From contig JAQGPD010000273.1 of assembly GCA_028293305.1 (NCBI GenBank), forward strand, positions 1 to 16,596: a DNA stretch of 16,596 nt, written 5' to 3'. Numbering within the stretch: position 1 is the first letter of the stretch; each line of letters starts with the position of its first letter. This DNA is from Verrucomicrobiales bacterium. GTDB lineage: Bacteria; Verrucomicrobiota; Verrucomicrobiia; Verrucomicrobiales; V1-33. Made by a program: the position numbers and the translations under genes. This document shows positions 8,541 through 15,987 of the stretch, piece by piece. Under the pieces are notes generated by a model. The model was not told where the DNA came from, searched no databases, and saw nothing but the letters and a program-made list of their open reading frames with translations.

Positions 8541-8832
8541 CATTTTCCGGGAGGTGGTGGGCCATCCGCGGCACCTTCCGGAACAAGGATGGGATGTTTA
8601 CGATATAAAATCAGCCCGCCCCCGCCGCCAGCCATTTTTTAGTTATGCGGGAAACTTGGCGCTTTTCCCAACCGGCTCTTGAAAAAACAGGGCATAAAAA
8701 ATCCTTCCCAAGCAGCGATTGAATTACTTTCCCAAAAGAAATCATTCCAATTTAATGAAAGGCCTTGTAAGTGCTTGCGCTGGCGCTGGTTTGCCCGCTG
8801 ACATGGGATCATGGGGGCTGGCAGGGCGGTGC

Positions 8833-8855
8833 CCCGGGAAAACCGGGTGGTTTTT
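8833..8855 (+). terminator. Weak intrinsic terminator-like hairpin
   Basis: Stem CCCGG (8833-8837) with CCGGG (8843-8847), loop GAAAA, followed after TGG by five T (8851-8855). The stem is only 5 bp, so this is tentative. It would insulate the WXG100 operon from transcription across the RHS remnant. Confidence 0.35.
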
Positions 8856-8878
8856 CCGGAAATCGCCAATCTAAATAA

Positions 8879-8906
8879 TTGAACCGGACGTGCGGCCCGC
8901 TACACT
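8879..8906 (+). promoter_or_regulatory. Candidate sigma70-type promoter of the WXG100/FtsK operon
   Basis: TTGAAC (8879-8884) and TACACT (8901-8906) are separated by 16 bases; each matches the consensus hexamer at 4 of 6 positions. The 5' untranslated stretch to the ATG at 8953 would be roughly 40 bases and has no clear Shine-Dalgarno. Assigned by eye only. Confidence 0.35.
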
Positions 8907-8952
8907 GGGGGTCCGGCGCGGTGCCCGGTGGTTCCCAACTTTTACTATACAT

Positions 8953-9225
8953 ATGGCCCAGGCAATCATGGATCCGGAGGAGGTGCGGCGCTTCGCGAAG
9001 GAGCTGAAGCGCTTCAATGACGACGTGCAGGTGCGCGCGGCGGCCCTGCATGCGCGGTTCACGGCGCTGACGGCTTCCTGGCAGGACCAGGAGCAGGAGA
9101 AGTTTTCGGAGGACTTTGTGGTCACCATGAAAGCGCTCAAAAAATTCATGGAGGTCTCGGAAAAACACACCCCGTTCCTGCTGCGCAAAGCGGCCCGGAT
9201 CGAGGAATACCTGGACCAGCGCTAA
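8953..9225 (+). CDS. WXG100-like (ESAT-6 family) protein
   Basis: 90 residues, all predicted helix, in two halves around a central SWQDQEQEKF (W43, D45, F51). Size, the acidic N-terminus (MDPEEVRRFAKEL), the W-x-[G/D] turn and the phenylalanine eight residues after the Trp fit the WXG100 family, whose members form helical hairpins and are exported by type VII secretion. Here the Gly is Asp. The C-terminus (IEEYLDQR) lacks a standard YxxxD/E export signal. I chose the ATG at 8953; an ATG at 8968 (85 residues) is a fair alternative with a weak CAGG before it, and an upstream GTG at 8890 would add an unlikely 21-residue extension. First gene of a four-gene unit; the next starts 5 bases after the stop. 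It could be the secreted substrate or a structural partner of the ATPase. Confidence 0.8.
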   Translation: MAQAIMDPEEVRRFAKELKRFNDDVQVRAAALHARFTALTASWQDQEQEKFSEDFVVTMKALKKFMEVSEKHTPFLLRKAARIEEYLDQR

Positions 9226-9230
9226 CGGTT

Positions 9231-9833
9231 ATGGCGGAGCAGGCCCAGGTCAAGTCGGTCGAGGCGTTGGAGTCGCTCCGCGCCTCCTTCATCACGTATC
9301 AGGCGAAGTCGCGCCGGGCGGTGGACATGGCCATGGACGAGGTCACGCGCACGCGGCAGTGGCTGCTGGTGGACTGCCGCCTTCATTGGGAAGGCCAGAT
9401 CCGGCAGATCACGCGGCAACTGGAACGGGCGCGCGCGGAGTTGATGACGGTGCGGCTTTCCGCCCTGGTCGATCGCAGCGCCCGCCATGAGGAGGCGGTG
9501 AAAAAATCCGAACGCGCCTTGGAGCACGCCCACGATAAACTTCGGCAGGTGAAGCGCTGGGCGCGGGATTTTGAGAACGCAGTGGGGCCGCACGTGCGCC
9601 GCCTGGAAAGTGTCAGGGAGCATTTCATGCACGAGCTTCCCAAGGCCTCCGCCTGGCTGCATCAGGCGGAAATGACCCTGGAAGCGTATGCCGAACGCCG
9701 CCCCGGCTCCATGCCCGCCCCTTCCGGAACGGACGCTGCCATTTCCGGCGACGCCACCCCGACTTCGCCCTCACCCGCGTCCGCGGAAAAGGCGTCGGCA
9801 TTAACAACACCCACCTCCGAATCCCTGACATGA
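9231..9833 (+). CDS. Helical coiled-coil protein of the WXG100/FtsK operon
   Basis: 200 residues. Residues about 8-150 are a highly charged, Arg/Glu/Ala-rich helical region with coiled-coil character (SVEALESLRASF, TRQLERARAEL, VKKSERALEHAHDKLRQVKRW). It carries a WEG triad at 53-55 (LHWEGQIRQI), close to where a WXG protein has its turn. Residues about 155-200 are a Pro/Ala/Ser/Thr-rich, probably disordered tail. No signal peptide or membrane segment. ATG 5 bases after the WXG100 stop, no Shine-Dalgarno; its stop overlaps the next start as ATGA. From memory, similar helical proteins sit beside WXG100 and FtsK genes in Verrucomicrobiota and Planctomycetota, but I know of no assigned function. 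It may be a substrate, chaperone or scaffold of the secretion complex (inference). Confidence 0.8.
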   Translation: MAEQAQVKSVEALESLRASFITYQAKSRRAVDMAMDEVTRTRQWLLVDCRLHWEGQIRQITRQLERARAELMTVRLSALVDRSARHEEAVKKSERALEHAHDKLRQVKRWARDFENAVGPHVRRLESVREHFMHELPKASAWLHQAEMTLEAYAERRPGSMPAPSGTDAAISGDATPTSPSPASAEKASALTTPTSESLT

Positions 9834-10042
9834 GCGCCATCGCCGCCGCCGCCAATCTGGACTCGTCCACCCGGGATCTCATGCTGTCCTGGGCGCGCAC
9901 CCGCGAGCAGTGGCGCGATGCCAAGGCGGTGCACTTCGGCCAGACTTTTGTTGAACCCCTTCCCGACCTCGCCATCCAAGCCCGTGACGCCATGACGCAT
10001 CTGGAAAGCTTGTTAAAAAAAATCAAACATGACTGCGAATAA
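9830..10042 (+). CDS. Small WxD-x5-F helical protein, divergent WXG-like
   Basis: 70 residues, entirely helical by composition. It contains TREQWRDAKAVHF with W28, D30 and F36: the same W-x-D-x5-F spacing as the first gene of the operon (W43, D45, F51). A second helix follows (EPLPDLAIQARDAMTHLESLLKKI). This suggests a shortened or divergent member of the WXG100 superfamily, possibly a heterodimer partner of the 90-residue protein, like the paired EsxA/EsxB genes (inference). Its ATG overlaps the previous stop by 4 bases (ATGA), and its last 14 bases overlap the ATPase gene, so translation is probably coupled. No signal peptide. Too small and divergent for a confident family call. Confidence 0.7.
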   Translation: MSAIAAAANLDSSTRDLMLSWARTREQWRDAKAVHFGQTFVEPLPDLAIQARDAMTHLESLLKKIKHDCE

Positions 10043-13000
10043 CCCATCACCGGTCGCCGACCTCTCCGTCGCCCGCACCACCAGCCTCATCGAGCGCCTT
10101 TCCGCCGCCATCACGCGTCACGCGGCGGCGGAGGAACTGCTGGTCAAGGAAACCCGCACGCGCCGAATGGCCCTGGAGCGCCGTCACGGCGAAGCCACCG
10201 CGGCCTTTGATCAACAGGTCGCGCGCGAGTCCGGCGCCATCGATTCCGAATGGCTGGCCCGTTGGGAGAAAACGCGGCGGCATCATGAAAGCCGGATGGT
10301 CAGGATCGAGAAGGCCGAGCGCAACAGCCACCGGGATTTGCCGCGCCGCATTGAGGCCGCGCGGGCCCACTGGCTGGGTGGTCTGCAGCGTCAGCGCCTG
10401 CACCAGGAACGCCTCGAGGCCTCGCGGTCCGAGCAGGCGCTGCAGGCTTATGCGGCCCGTGCCCCGCGATTGGCGGAGGCCCTGGCTCAGTTGGAGACGC
10501 TGCGCCGGCGGGCCTTTGTGGCCTTCAATGGCTCGCCTGGTTTCCGTTTGTTATTGAAACCCCAGGCTCCCGCCGGGACGCCCGCCGAACCCGCCTCCGC
10601 CCCCGACCCGGCCGTTCCAGCCGGGCCGTCGGCATGGAGTGCGGCGGACGCGGATGCCGCGCTGGCCGCGGTGGAGGCCGCAGTGCCGGTCCTGACCGAA
10701 AAACTCCGGTCCTACCGGGGCAAGCCTCTGGCCCGGTTCTTTACAATCCTGACACCTCCGGTTTTGTTGGTGATTATTTTCGCGGGGGCGCTGGTCCTGG
10801 CGGGATCCATGGGTTTTGATGCTGAAAGCGCCCGCAAGTCGGGAATGATCGCCATTGGCGCGCTGGTGGGATTGGCGGTTGTTTATCTGTTGGGGATGAA
10901 TGCCGCGCGTCCCGGCGCCGTGGCACTCGCCGAAGGCATCAAGGAACAGGAGGCCGTTTGCGCCCGCCTGACAAAAGAAGCCAGGGCGGCCAACGACGCC
11001 GAGCAGGCGCGGCTCAAAGTCGAGCAGGAAAGAATCGTCGGCGACATTCAGTCGAAATGGGGAGGCGTGGACGAAGTGGACACGGATTTCGCCAAAGCCG
11101 CGCAGGATAAACTCAAGGCCCAGGTGCCGCGCATCGCCGCCAAAAACGAGGCCATGATGGATGCCAAGCGCCGCCGCATGGAGGCCGCGCATTCCGCCGA
11201 CAGCGGGGCGAATGAAACCAAATTCAACGAACGCCGCCAAGCGCTCGAGGCCAAGCAGAACGGTGAATTGGCGGAACTCGCCGCCGCCGAATCCAGCCGG
11301 TGGGACCAGCTTTCCGCCACCTGGCAGGAAACCGTGCCCGCCATTTATGAAGAGCTGGCCGCCATCCGCGCCGCCGCTTTGCCTCTCGCTCCAGCCTGGG
11401 CGCAACTAACCGCCGACACGTGGACGCCGCCCGAAACGGTGCCGACCGCCATGCCGTTCGCGAACTTGAAAGTGGACCTTCTGGCTCATGCCGGCACCGC
11501 TCCGACATCACCGAAGTTGGCATTGCCAGGACCGGCGACCGTGGACGTGCCGCTTGCCCTCGACTTCCCGGAGCAGGGTTCGCTGCTGATCCAATCCCGT
11601 TCCGCCGCGCAAGGACCAGCGGCATCGGTGCTCAATAACATCATCCTCCGCCTGCTCGCCGCCAGCCGGCCCGGCAAGGCCTCCTTCACGATCATCGACC
11701 CCGTCGGCCTCGGCCAGAATTTCGGCGGGCTCATGCATCTGTCGGATTATGAGGACAGCCTGATCAATCACCGCATCTGGACGCAGCGCGATCAAATCGA
11801 CGAACGCCTCGGCATTCTCAGCGGGCATATTGAGAAGGTTATTCAAATGTATCTGCGGAATGAATTCAGCAGCATCACTGAATACAACCAGCAGGCCGGA
11901 GTGGTGGCGGAGAAATACCACTATCTGGTTATCGCGGACTTTCCTGCCAACTTCAGCGAAACAGCTGTGAAACGCTTGGAAAGCATCGTCGCCAGCGGTC
12001 CGCGGTGCGGGGTTTTTACCTACATGCACACGGATTTGCGTCCCGTGCAGCCTGACGCTTTCACCAGCACGGGGGCCGGACCCAACCGCATCGGCATGAG
12101 GCTGGATGGACCGCGCTGGGAACTGGACGGCCTGAAAATGGATGGCGCGGCCATCACGCCGGAGATGCCGCCCGGTCATGATCATGCCCTTGCGTTGCTG
12201 CACCGGATTGGAAAATCCAGCATCGACGCCGGCCGCGTGGAGGTGCCGTTCTCACAAATTTCGCCCGCTCCGGCGGATTACTGGAAGGGCGACACCACCC
12301 AGGAGCTGCGCGTCGCCATCGGCCGCACCGGCGCGGTGAAGCACCAGATGCTGGCGATTGGAAAAGGCACCCGCCAGCACGCGCTCTTCGCCGGGAAGAC
12401 CGGGTCCGGGAAATCCACGCTGTTCCACGTTATTATCACCAATCTCGCCCTGACATGTTCGCCTGACCAGGTGGAGTTCTATTTGATCGACTTTAAAAAA
12501 GGCGTCGAGTTCAAATGTTATGCGAACAAAAAGCTGCCGCACGCGCGGGTGGTCGCCATTGAGAGCGACCGCGAATTCGCGCTGAGCGTGCTGCATCGCC
12601 TGGACGAGGAATTGAAGCGCCGCGGGGATTTGTTCCGGAAGCTCAATGCCCAGGACCTGGCCGGCTATCAACGCGCCGGAGGCACCGAGCCGATGCCGCG
12701 CTCGCTGCTGATCATTGACGAATTCCAGGAGTTCTTCACCGAGGACGATCCGATCGCGCAGACCGCCTCCCTGTTGCTGGACCGCATCGTGCGCCAGGGC
12801 CGCGCGTTCGGGATCCATGTCCTGCTGGGCTCCCAGACTCTCGGCGGCGCCTACTCCCTCGCGCGGGCCACGCTGGGTCAGATGACCATCCGCGTGGCGC
12901 TGCAATGCAATGAGGCGGACGCCTATCTGATCATGGATGATAACAATCCCGCGCCGCGCCTGCTCTCGCGTCCCGGCGAAGGCATTTACAATGATGCCGC

Positions 13001-14000
13001 GGGTTCCGTGGAAGGGAACAGTCCGTTCCAGGTGGTGTGGCTGCCGGACGGCGAGCGGGACCGTTTGTTGGATGAAATCCACGACCTGGCGGTCAAGTCG
13101 GACAAGGCGCAGATGGCGCCCATCGTCTTTGAAGGCAATGCGCCGGCGGACCTTTTGGGGAATGCCCTCATGCGCAAAATTCTCGACACGCCGCCCACTT
13201 CCGCGCCCGGCGCGGGCCGGTGCTGGCTGGGGGCGCCGAATGCGATCAAGGGTCCGACCGAAGCCGTGTTCCATCGGCAGAGCGGGCAGCATCTGCTTGT
13301 GGTGGGCCAGCGCGAGGAGGCCTCGCTCAGCATGCTGGGCCTGTCATTGCTGGCCTTGGCCGCGCAGTATCCGGAAGGCACCGCGAAGTTCCACTTCTTC
13401 CACAGCGCCACCCCGGGCACGCCCGAGGAGGAATTTGTCGAACAACTGGCCGCCGCCGTGCCGGGGCTGCAATTGGTCCGCCCCAACGAAGCCGCCGCCG
13501 CCATCGCGGTGCTCTCCGCCGAACTCAAGGAACGCGCCGTGGACGGCAACCCCTCCGCACCCGCTTCCTATGTATTCATTCACGGATTGCACCGCTTCAA
13601 AAAATTGCGTCAGGAAGACGATTTCAGTTTTTCCATGGACGCCGACAGCGGGCCGAATCCCGGGGCGCAGTTCAATGAATTGATCTCCGAGGGCAGCAGT
13701 CATGGAATCCATCTGCTGGTCTCCCTGGACACCTTCAATAACGTGAACCGCAGCCTGAGCCGGAAGGCCCTGACGGAATTTGAAATGCGCGTCGTCTTCC
13801 AGATGAGCGTGAACGATTCCTCCAGCCTCATAGATTCCCCCGCCGCCAGCAACCTTGGGCTGCACCGCGCGCTGTTTTACAATGAGCATGCGGGCACGCT
13901 CGAAACCTTCCGTCCCTACGCCATGCCGGAGGCGGAATGGCTGGAAAAAACCGCGCGCCTTATCGCTTCCCGTCATCCGGGAGCGGCGGCGCACGTTTGA
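10029..14000 (+). CDS. Membrane-anchored FtsK/SpoIIIE-type ATPase, EccC/EssC-like
   Basis: 1323 residues. Order: coiled coil (about 1-180); Pro/Ala-rich linker; two membrane helices at about 239-262 and 273-293; a second coiled coil (about 300-445); then three ATPase-like modules. Module 1 (about 480-700) has no P-loop (QSRSAAQGPAA at the expected site, near 520) but keeps a Walker-B-like LVIADF (D637). Module 2 (about 770-1020) is canonical FtsK/SpoIIIE: Walker A GKTGSGKST (789-797), Walker B LLIIDEF (D897, E898), then RQGRAFGIHVLLGSQ. Module 3 (about 1060-1310) has VVGQREEAS in place of the P-loop (from 1093) and no acidic Walker B. Three tandem modules behind two membrane helices match the EccC/EssC motors of type VII secretion, but FHA domains are absent and the active module is the middle one. 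Co-directional with, and overlapping, the WXG-like genes; likely the inner-membrane motor exporting them. Confidence 0.9.
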   Translation: MTANNPSPVADLSVARTTSLIERLSAAITRHAAAEELLVKETRTRRMALERRHGEATAAFDQQVARESGAIDSEWLARWEKTRRHHESRMVRIEKAERNSHRDLPRRIEAARAHWLGGLQRQRLHQERLEASRSEQALQAYAARAPRLAEALAQLETLRRRAFVAFNGSPGFRLLLKPQAPAGTPAEPASAPDPAVPAGPSAWSAADADAALAAVEAAVPVLTEKLRSYRGKPLARFFTILTPPVLLVIIFAGALVLAGSMGFDAESARKSGMIAIGALVGLAVVYLLGMNAARPGAVALAEGIKEQEAVCARLTKEARAANDAEQARLKVEQERIVGDIQSKWGGVDEVDTDFAKAAQDKLKAQVPRIAAKNEAMMDAKRRRMEAAHSADSGANETKFNERRQALEAKQNGELAELAAAESSRWDQLSATWQETVPAIYEELAAIRAAALPLAPAWAQLTADTWTPPETVPTAMPFANLKVDLLAHAGTAPTSPKLALPGPATVDVPLALDFPEQGSLLIQSRSAAQGPAASVLNNIILRLLAASRPGKASFTIIDPVGLGQNFGGLMHLSDYEDSLINHRIWTQRDQIDERLGILSGHIEKVIQMYLRNEFSSITEYNQQAGVVAEKYHYLVIADFPANFSETAVKRLESIVASGPRCGVFTYMHTDLRPVQPDAFTSTGAGPNRIGMRLDGPRWELDGLKMDGAAITPEMPPGHDHALALLHRIGKSSIDAGRVEVPFSQISPAPADYWKGDTTQELRVAIGRTGAVKHQMLAIGKGTRQHALFAGKTGSGKSTLFHVIITNLALTCSPDQVEFYLIDFKKGVEFKCYANKKLPHARVVAIESDREFALSVLHRLDEELKRRGDLFRKLNAQDLAGYQRAGGTEPMPRSLLIIDEFQEFFTEDDPIAQTASLLLDRIVRQGRAFGIHVLLGSQTLGGAYSLARATLGQMTIRVALQCNEADAYLIMDDNNPAPRLLSRPGEGIYNDAAGSVEGNSPFQVVWLPDGERDRLLDEIHDLAVKSDKAQMAPIVFEGNAPADLLGNALMRKILDTPPTSAPGAGRCWLGAPNAIKGPTEAVFHRQSGQHLLVVGQREEASLSMLGLSLLALAAQYPEGTAKFHFFHSATPGTPEEEFVEQLAAAVPGLQLVRPNEAAAAIAVLSAELKERAVDGNPSAPASYVFIHGLHRFKKLRQEDDFSFSMDADSGPNPGAQFNELISEGSSHGIHLLVSLDTFNNVNRSLSRKALTEFEMRVVFQMSVNDSSSLIDSPAASNLGLHRALFYNEHAGTLETFRPYAMPEAEWLEKTARLIASRHPGAAAHV

Positions 14001-14042
14001 TCCGGGACGACCATTTCCGCCCTCGCGCCGGATAAATCCTCA

Positions 14043-14083
14043 CAGGCCCTGACGAATCCCAGCGTTCGTCGGGGCCTGTTTTT
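14043..14083 (+). terminator. Strong rho-independent terminator after the ATPase gene
   Basis: Arms CAGGCCCTGACGAA (14043-14056) and TTCGTCGGGGCCTG (14065-14078) pair over 14 positions with one T-G wobble, loop TCCCAGCG, followed by five T (14079-14083). It lies about 43 bases after the ATPase stop and closes the four-gene operon. Confidence 0.85.
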
Positions 14084-14101
14084 CAGGGGCTCGGGTTTTC
14101 A

Positions 14102-14129
14102 TTGCAAGCCGCGCGCGGAATCGTAAAGT
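14102..14129 (+). promoter_or_regulatory. Candidate promoter of the 14138 gene
   Basis: TTGCAA (14102-14107) and TAAAGT (14124-14129) are 16 bases apart, each 4 of 6 matches to consensus. The ATG is only 9 bases after the second hexamer, so the transcript would be leaderless or nearly so, which would explain the missing Shine-Dalgarno. Confidence 0.4.
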
Positions 14130-14137
14130 GGCGACCT

Positions 14138-15124
14138 ATGAAATCGAACGGACTCTCCCTTGTTTTGTTTTTGGCGGCATTGGGACTCGGTGGCTGGGCC
14201 ACTTGGGAGCACCGTGAGCGTGCGGGTCTGGAGGAGCGTCTGAGCGCCGCGCTGAAGGAGCGGGACGCCTATCAACAGACCGCCACGCGCAAGCTGGCCC
14301 TGGAATCCAAAACGAACGTGCGCGCCGAAGGACCGGAGGGTCTGGGCCCGGAAAATGCCGAGGCCCTGGCCAAGGAATTGGAGAAAAAAGCCCCGCCCGC
14401 CGCCGCCGCTAAGGATGACAAAAATCCCATGTCCGGCATGGCGAAAATGATGAAGGACCCGGCCATGCGCGACGCGATGAAGGCCCAGATGCGCTCCCAG
14501 GTGGAGTTCATGTATCGCGATCTTTTTGACCTCCTCGGCCTGGATGCCACGAAGCAGGAATCCCTGACAAAACTGCTCCAGGAACGCTCCTCCGCGGGCA
14601 TGGAGCTGGGGTTGGCCATGATGGGGGGCGAGCCCATTTCGGACGAGGACAAGAAGAAGAAAATGGAGGAGATGAAACTGGCCAATGAGGAGTCCGACAA
14701 GGTGATGAAGGAATTGCTGGGCGACGCGGATTTCACGAAGTTCCAGCAATTTGAAAAATCGCAGCCGGAGCGTCAGCAGCTGAACGCGCTGAACGGCCAG
14801 TTGAAGGACAAAGGCATCGGCTTGTCCGAGCAGGCGGAATCCCAGCTGATGGACGCCATGTTCAACGAGCGCACCAATTTCAAATACGACGTCAATTTCG
14901 CCGATCAAAAGAACTTCGATCCCTCACAATTCACCGAGCAAAACCTGGGTCGCTTCACCGAGCAGCAGGCGGAGCTCCGCGGAAAAATCCTGGAAAAAGC
15001 GGGTGGTATCCTAACTCCCGAGCAGTTGGATGTCTTCCGCAAATCCCAGGAGCAACAAGCCGCCATGGAAAAAATGGGCATGGAGATGGGCCTGAAAATG
15101 ATGGGCGGCAAGAAGGCGGAATAA
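14138..15124 (+). CDS. Signal-anchored helical envelope protein with LTxxQ-like motif
   Basis: 328 residues from the ATG at 14138; an in-frame TTG at 14102 lies inside the candidate promoter and is rejected. MKSNGLSLVLFLAALGLGGW is a signal peptide or single N-terminal membrane anchor, so the rest is probably periplasmic. A short coiled coil follows (ERAGLEERLSAALKERDAY), then long amphipathic helices rich in Met, Lys, Glu and Gln (MSGMAKMMKDPAMRDAM). LTPEQLDVFRKSQEQ near residues 290-304, and weaker repeats (GLDATKQESLTKLLQE, LSEQAESQL), recall the LTxxQ helical periplasmic proteins of the CpxP/Spy kind; this is a resemblance, not a firm assignment. It lies behind the terminator of the WXG100 operon with its own promoter, so a link to secretion is not shown. 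Function unknown. Confidence 0.8.
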   Translation: MKSNGLSLVLFLAALGLGGWATWEHRERAGLEERLSAALKERDAYQQTATRKLALESKTNVRAEGPEGLGPENAEALAKELEKKAPPAAAAKDDKNPMSGMAKMMKDPAMRDAMKAQMRSQVEFMYRDLFDLLGLDATKQESLTKLLQERSSAGMELGLAMMGGEPISDEDKKKKMEEMKLANEESDKVMKELLGDADFTKFQQFEKSQPERQQLNALNGQLKDKGIGLSEQAESQLMDAMFNERTNFKYDVNFADQKNFDPSQFTEQNLGRFTEQQAELRGKILEKAGGILTPEQLDVFRKSQEQQAAMEKMGMEMGLKMMGGKKAE

Positions 15125-15177
15125 CCAAAGGGGCTCCGGGGTCAAATCCGCCTGCGGTGTGTTTTCCGATAGCTTTG

Positions 15178-15237
15178 GGCGTCGGAGTTGGCGTGGGAGT
15201 TGGTGTTGGTGTTGGCGTTGGTGTTGGTGTTGGTGAG
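15178..15237. repeat. GGNGTT hexanucleotide tandem repeat (about 10 units)
   Basis: Ten consecutive hexamers: GGCGTC, GGAGTT, GGCGTG, GGAGTT, then GGTGTT, GGTGTT, GGCGTT, GGTGTT, GGTGTT, ending GGTGAG. The central units are nearly perfect and the edges have drifted. The regular GG spacing could support two-layer quadruplexes on the plus strand (inference), and such a tract may change length by slippage. Confidence 0.85.
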
Positions 15238-15296
15238 AGAGGGGATTCGGGGCTTGGATCCGGGGGGCTTGGGCGCTGGGAAACCAGCATGCCGGG

Positions 15297-15313
15297 GCGA
15301 GTAACAAACTCGC
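15297..15313. repeat. Perfect short hairpin GCGAGT-aacaa-ACTCGC
   Basis: Six-base perfect inverted repeat (15297-15302 with 15308-15313) and a five-base loop. No T run follows on either strand, so it is not a classical terminator. It may be part of a dispersed intergenic palindrome. Confidence 0.5.
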
Positions 15314-15324
15314 GGTCCTTTGGG

Positions 15325-15350
15325 GTGAACCCGCGTTGGGCGGGATTCAC
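15325..15350. repeat. Imperfect hairpin GTGAACCCGC / GCGGGATTCAC
   Basis: GTGAACCCGC (15325-15334) pairs with GCGGGATTCAC (15340-15350) apart from one bulged base. It sits 11 bases after the previous hairpin, making a two-hairpin module between convergent genes. It could protect or end transcripts without a T run, or be a REP-like element. Confidence 0.45.
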
Positions 15351-15483
15351 TATGGGGAAATTTCTTGTGACTTTTGTGGCTGAAAACCGGGTGGGGTGCC
15401 GGTGCCGGTGCGGGATTTTTTGGAGGGGAGCCACCAGCTTAGGCCCGGGAAGGCCCATCAGTCTTTGTGTGAAACTTTGGCAG

Positions 15484-15987
15484 TCAGTCCCCCAAGTTCA
15501 ATTCACCAAAAGTTTGGTTATGCGGGTTCTGAAGCCGGATGATCTGAAAGCTCAGCGGATACGCATTCTGGAGCAGCCGGAAAACTTCACCGCACCTGAT
15601 GTCAGCCGTCAGGTAATGGGTAATTGCCGGCGTGACTTCCGCTTGGGCAAACATTTTTGTGTCATTGGGGATAATCACCCGTTGGATCCTATCCGCGGGC
15701 AATTGGTCCCGCTTTGAAAATATCTCGCACGCAAATTCTCCAGCTTTCTGGGCATGGTCGATGTTGAAGGGCAGGACCCTGAAGTATTTCATCGGCAGGT
15801 TCCCTATTTTATCCCTGACTGCATATTCCGCCAAGGCGATGGTGGACACAAAGATCACATGCCCTTGCTCCAAAAAATACCTCAGGTAACCTCTCGTGTT
15901 GGCATGCAGGGCATCACTGGGATTGTTCAGCCGGATCAGAAATCCTGTATCACATAACACTCCGAATGTTCCCTTTGCACTAGCCAT
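15484..15987 (-). CDS. PIN-domain protein, putative toxin ribonuclease
   Basis: 167 residues. The PIN-fold acidic residues are in place: D13 in VLCDTGFLIRL after the first strand, E54 in STIALAEYAV, D109 in IPNDTKMFAQA and D129 in LTADIRCGE. PIN proteins are metal-dependent RNases, usually toxins of VapBC-type pairs of about 130-150 residues; this one is slightly longer, with a C-terminal extension (QNPHNQTFGELNLGD). The ATG overlaps the end of the upstream minus-strand gene by 8 bases, so the two are probably co-translated. That partner is far larger than a usual VapB antitoxin and does not look like an AbrB, RHH or Phd protein. It could therefore be an atypical toxin-antitoxin pair, or a PIN nuclease in another module. 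Confidence 0.75.
   Translation of the reverse strand: MASAKGTFGVLCDTGFLIRLNNPSDALHANTRGYLRYFLEQGHVIFVSTIALAEYAVRDKIGNLPMKYFRVLPFNIDHAQKAGEFACEIFSKRDQLPADRIQRVIIPNDTKMFAQAEVTPAITHYLTADIRCGEVFRLLQNAYPLSFQIIRLQNPHNQTFGELNLGD

Larger units (their letters stand above)
8541..8952. other. Intergenic region between RHS remnant and WXG100 operon
   Basis: About 410 bases with no gene I can support. The middle (about 8680-8770) is AT-richer than the surroundings. It contains a weak terminator-like hairpin (8833-8855) and a promoter-like pair (8879-8906), annotated separately. One frame is open from 8518 to 8682 but has no start and no recognisable product. Confidence 0.6.
15125..15483. other. Intergenic region between convergent genes
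   Basis: About 360 bases without a supportable gene, between the plus-strand envelope gene and the minus-strand PIN gene. It holds a hexanucleotide tandem repeat and two hairpins, listed separately. Open frames through it consist largely of Val-Gly or Pro-Thr repeats created by the tandem repeat. Confidence 0.7.

Noticed and set aside
8518..8682. Open frame after the RHS remnant (reads DHLAIYNIFREVVG…)
   Set aside because: It has no start codon and no recognised motif. It could be a frameshifted tail of the RHS remnant but I cannot support that.
8890..8952. Upstream GTG start for the WXG100-like protein
   Set aside because: It would add 21 residues atypical for the family and lies inside the candidate -35/-10 spacer region.
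15178..15237. CRISPR array
   Set aside because: The units are contiguous hexamers with no spacers; it is a simple tandem repeat.
14955..15717. Open frames through the hexamer repeat (Val-Gly repeats on plus, Pro-Thr repeats on minus)
   Set aside because: They arise from the tandem repeat, overlap better genes at both ends and lack any domain outside the repeat.
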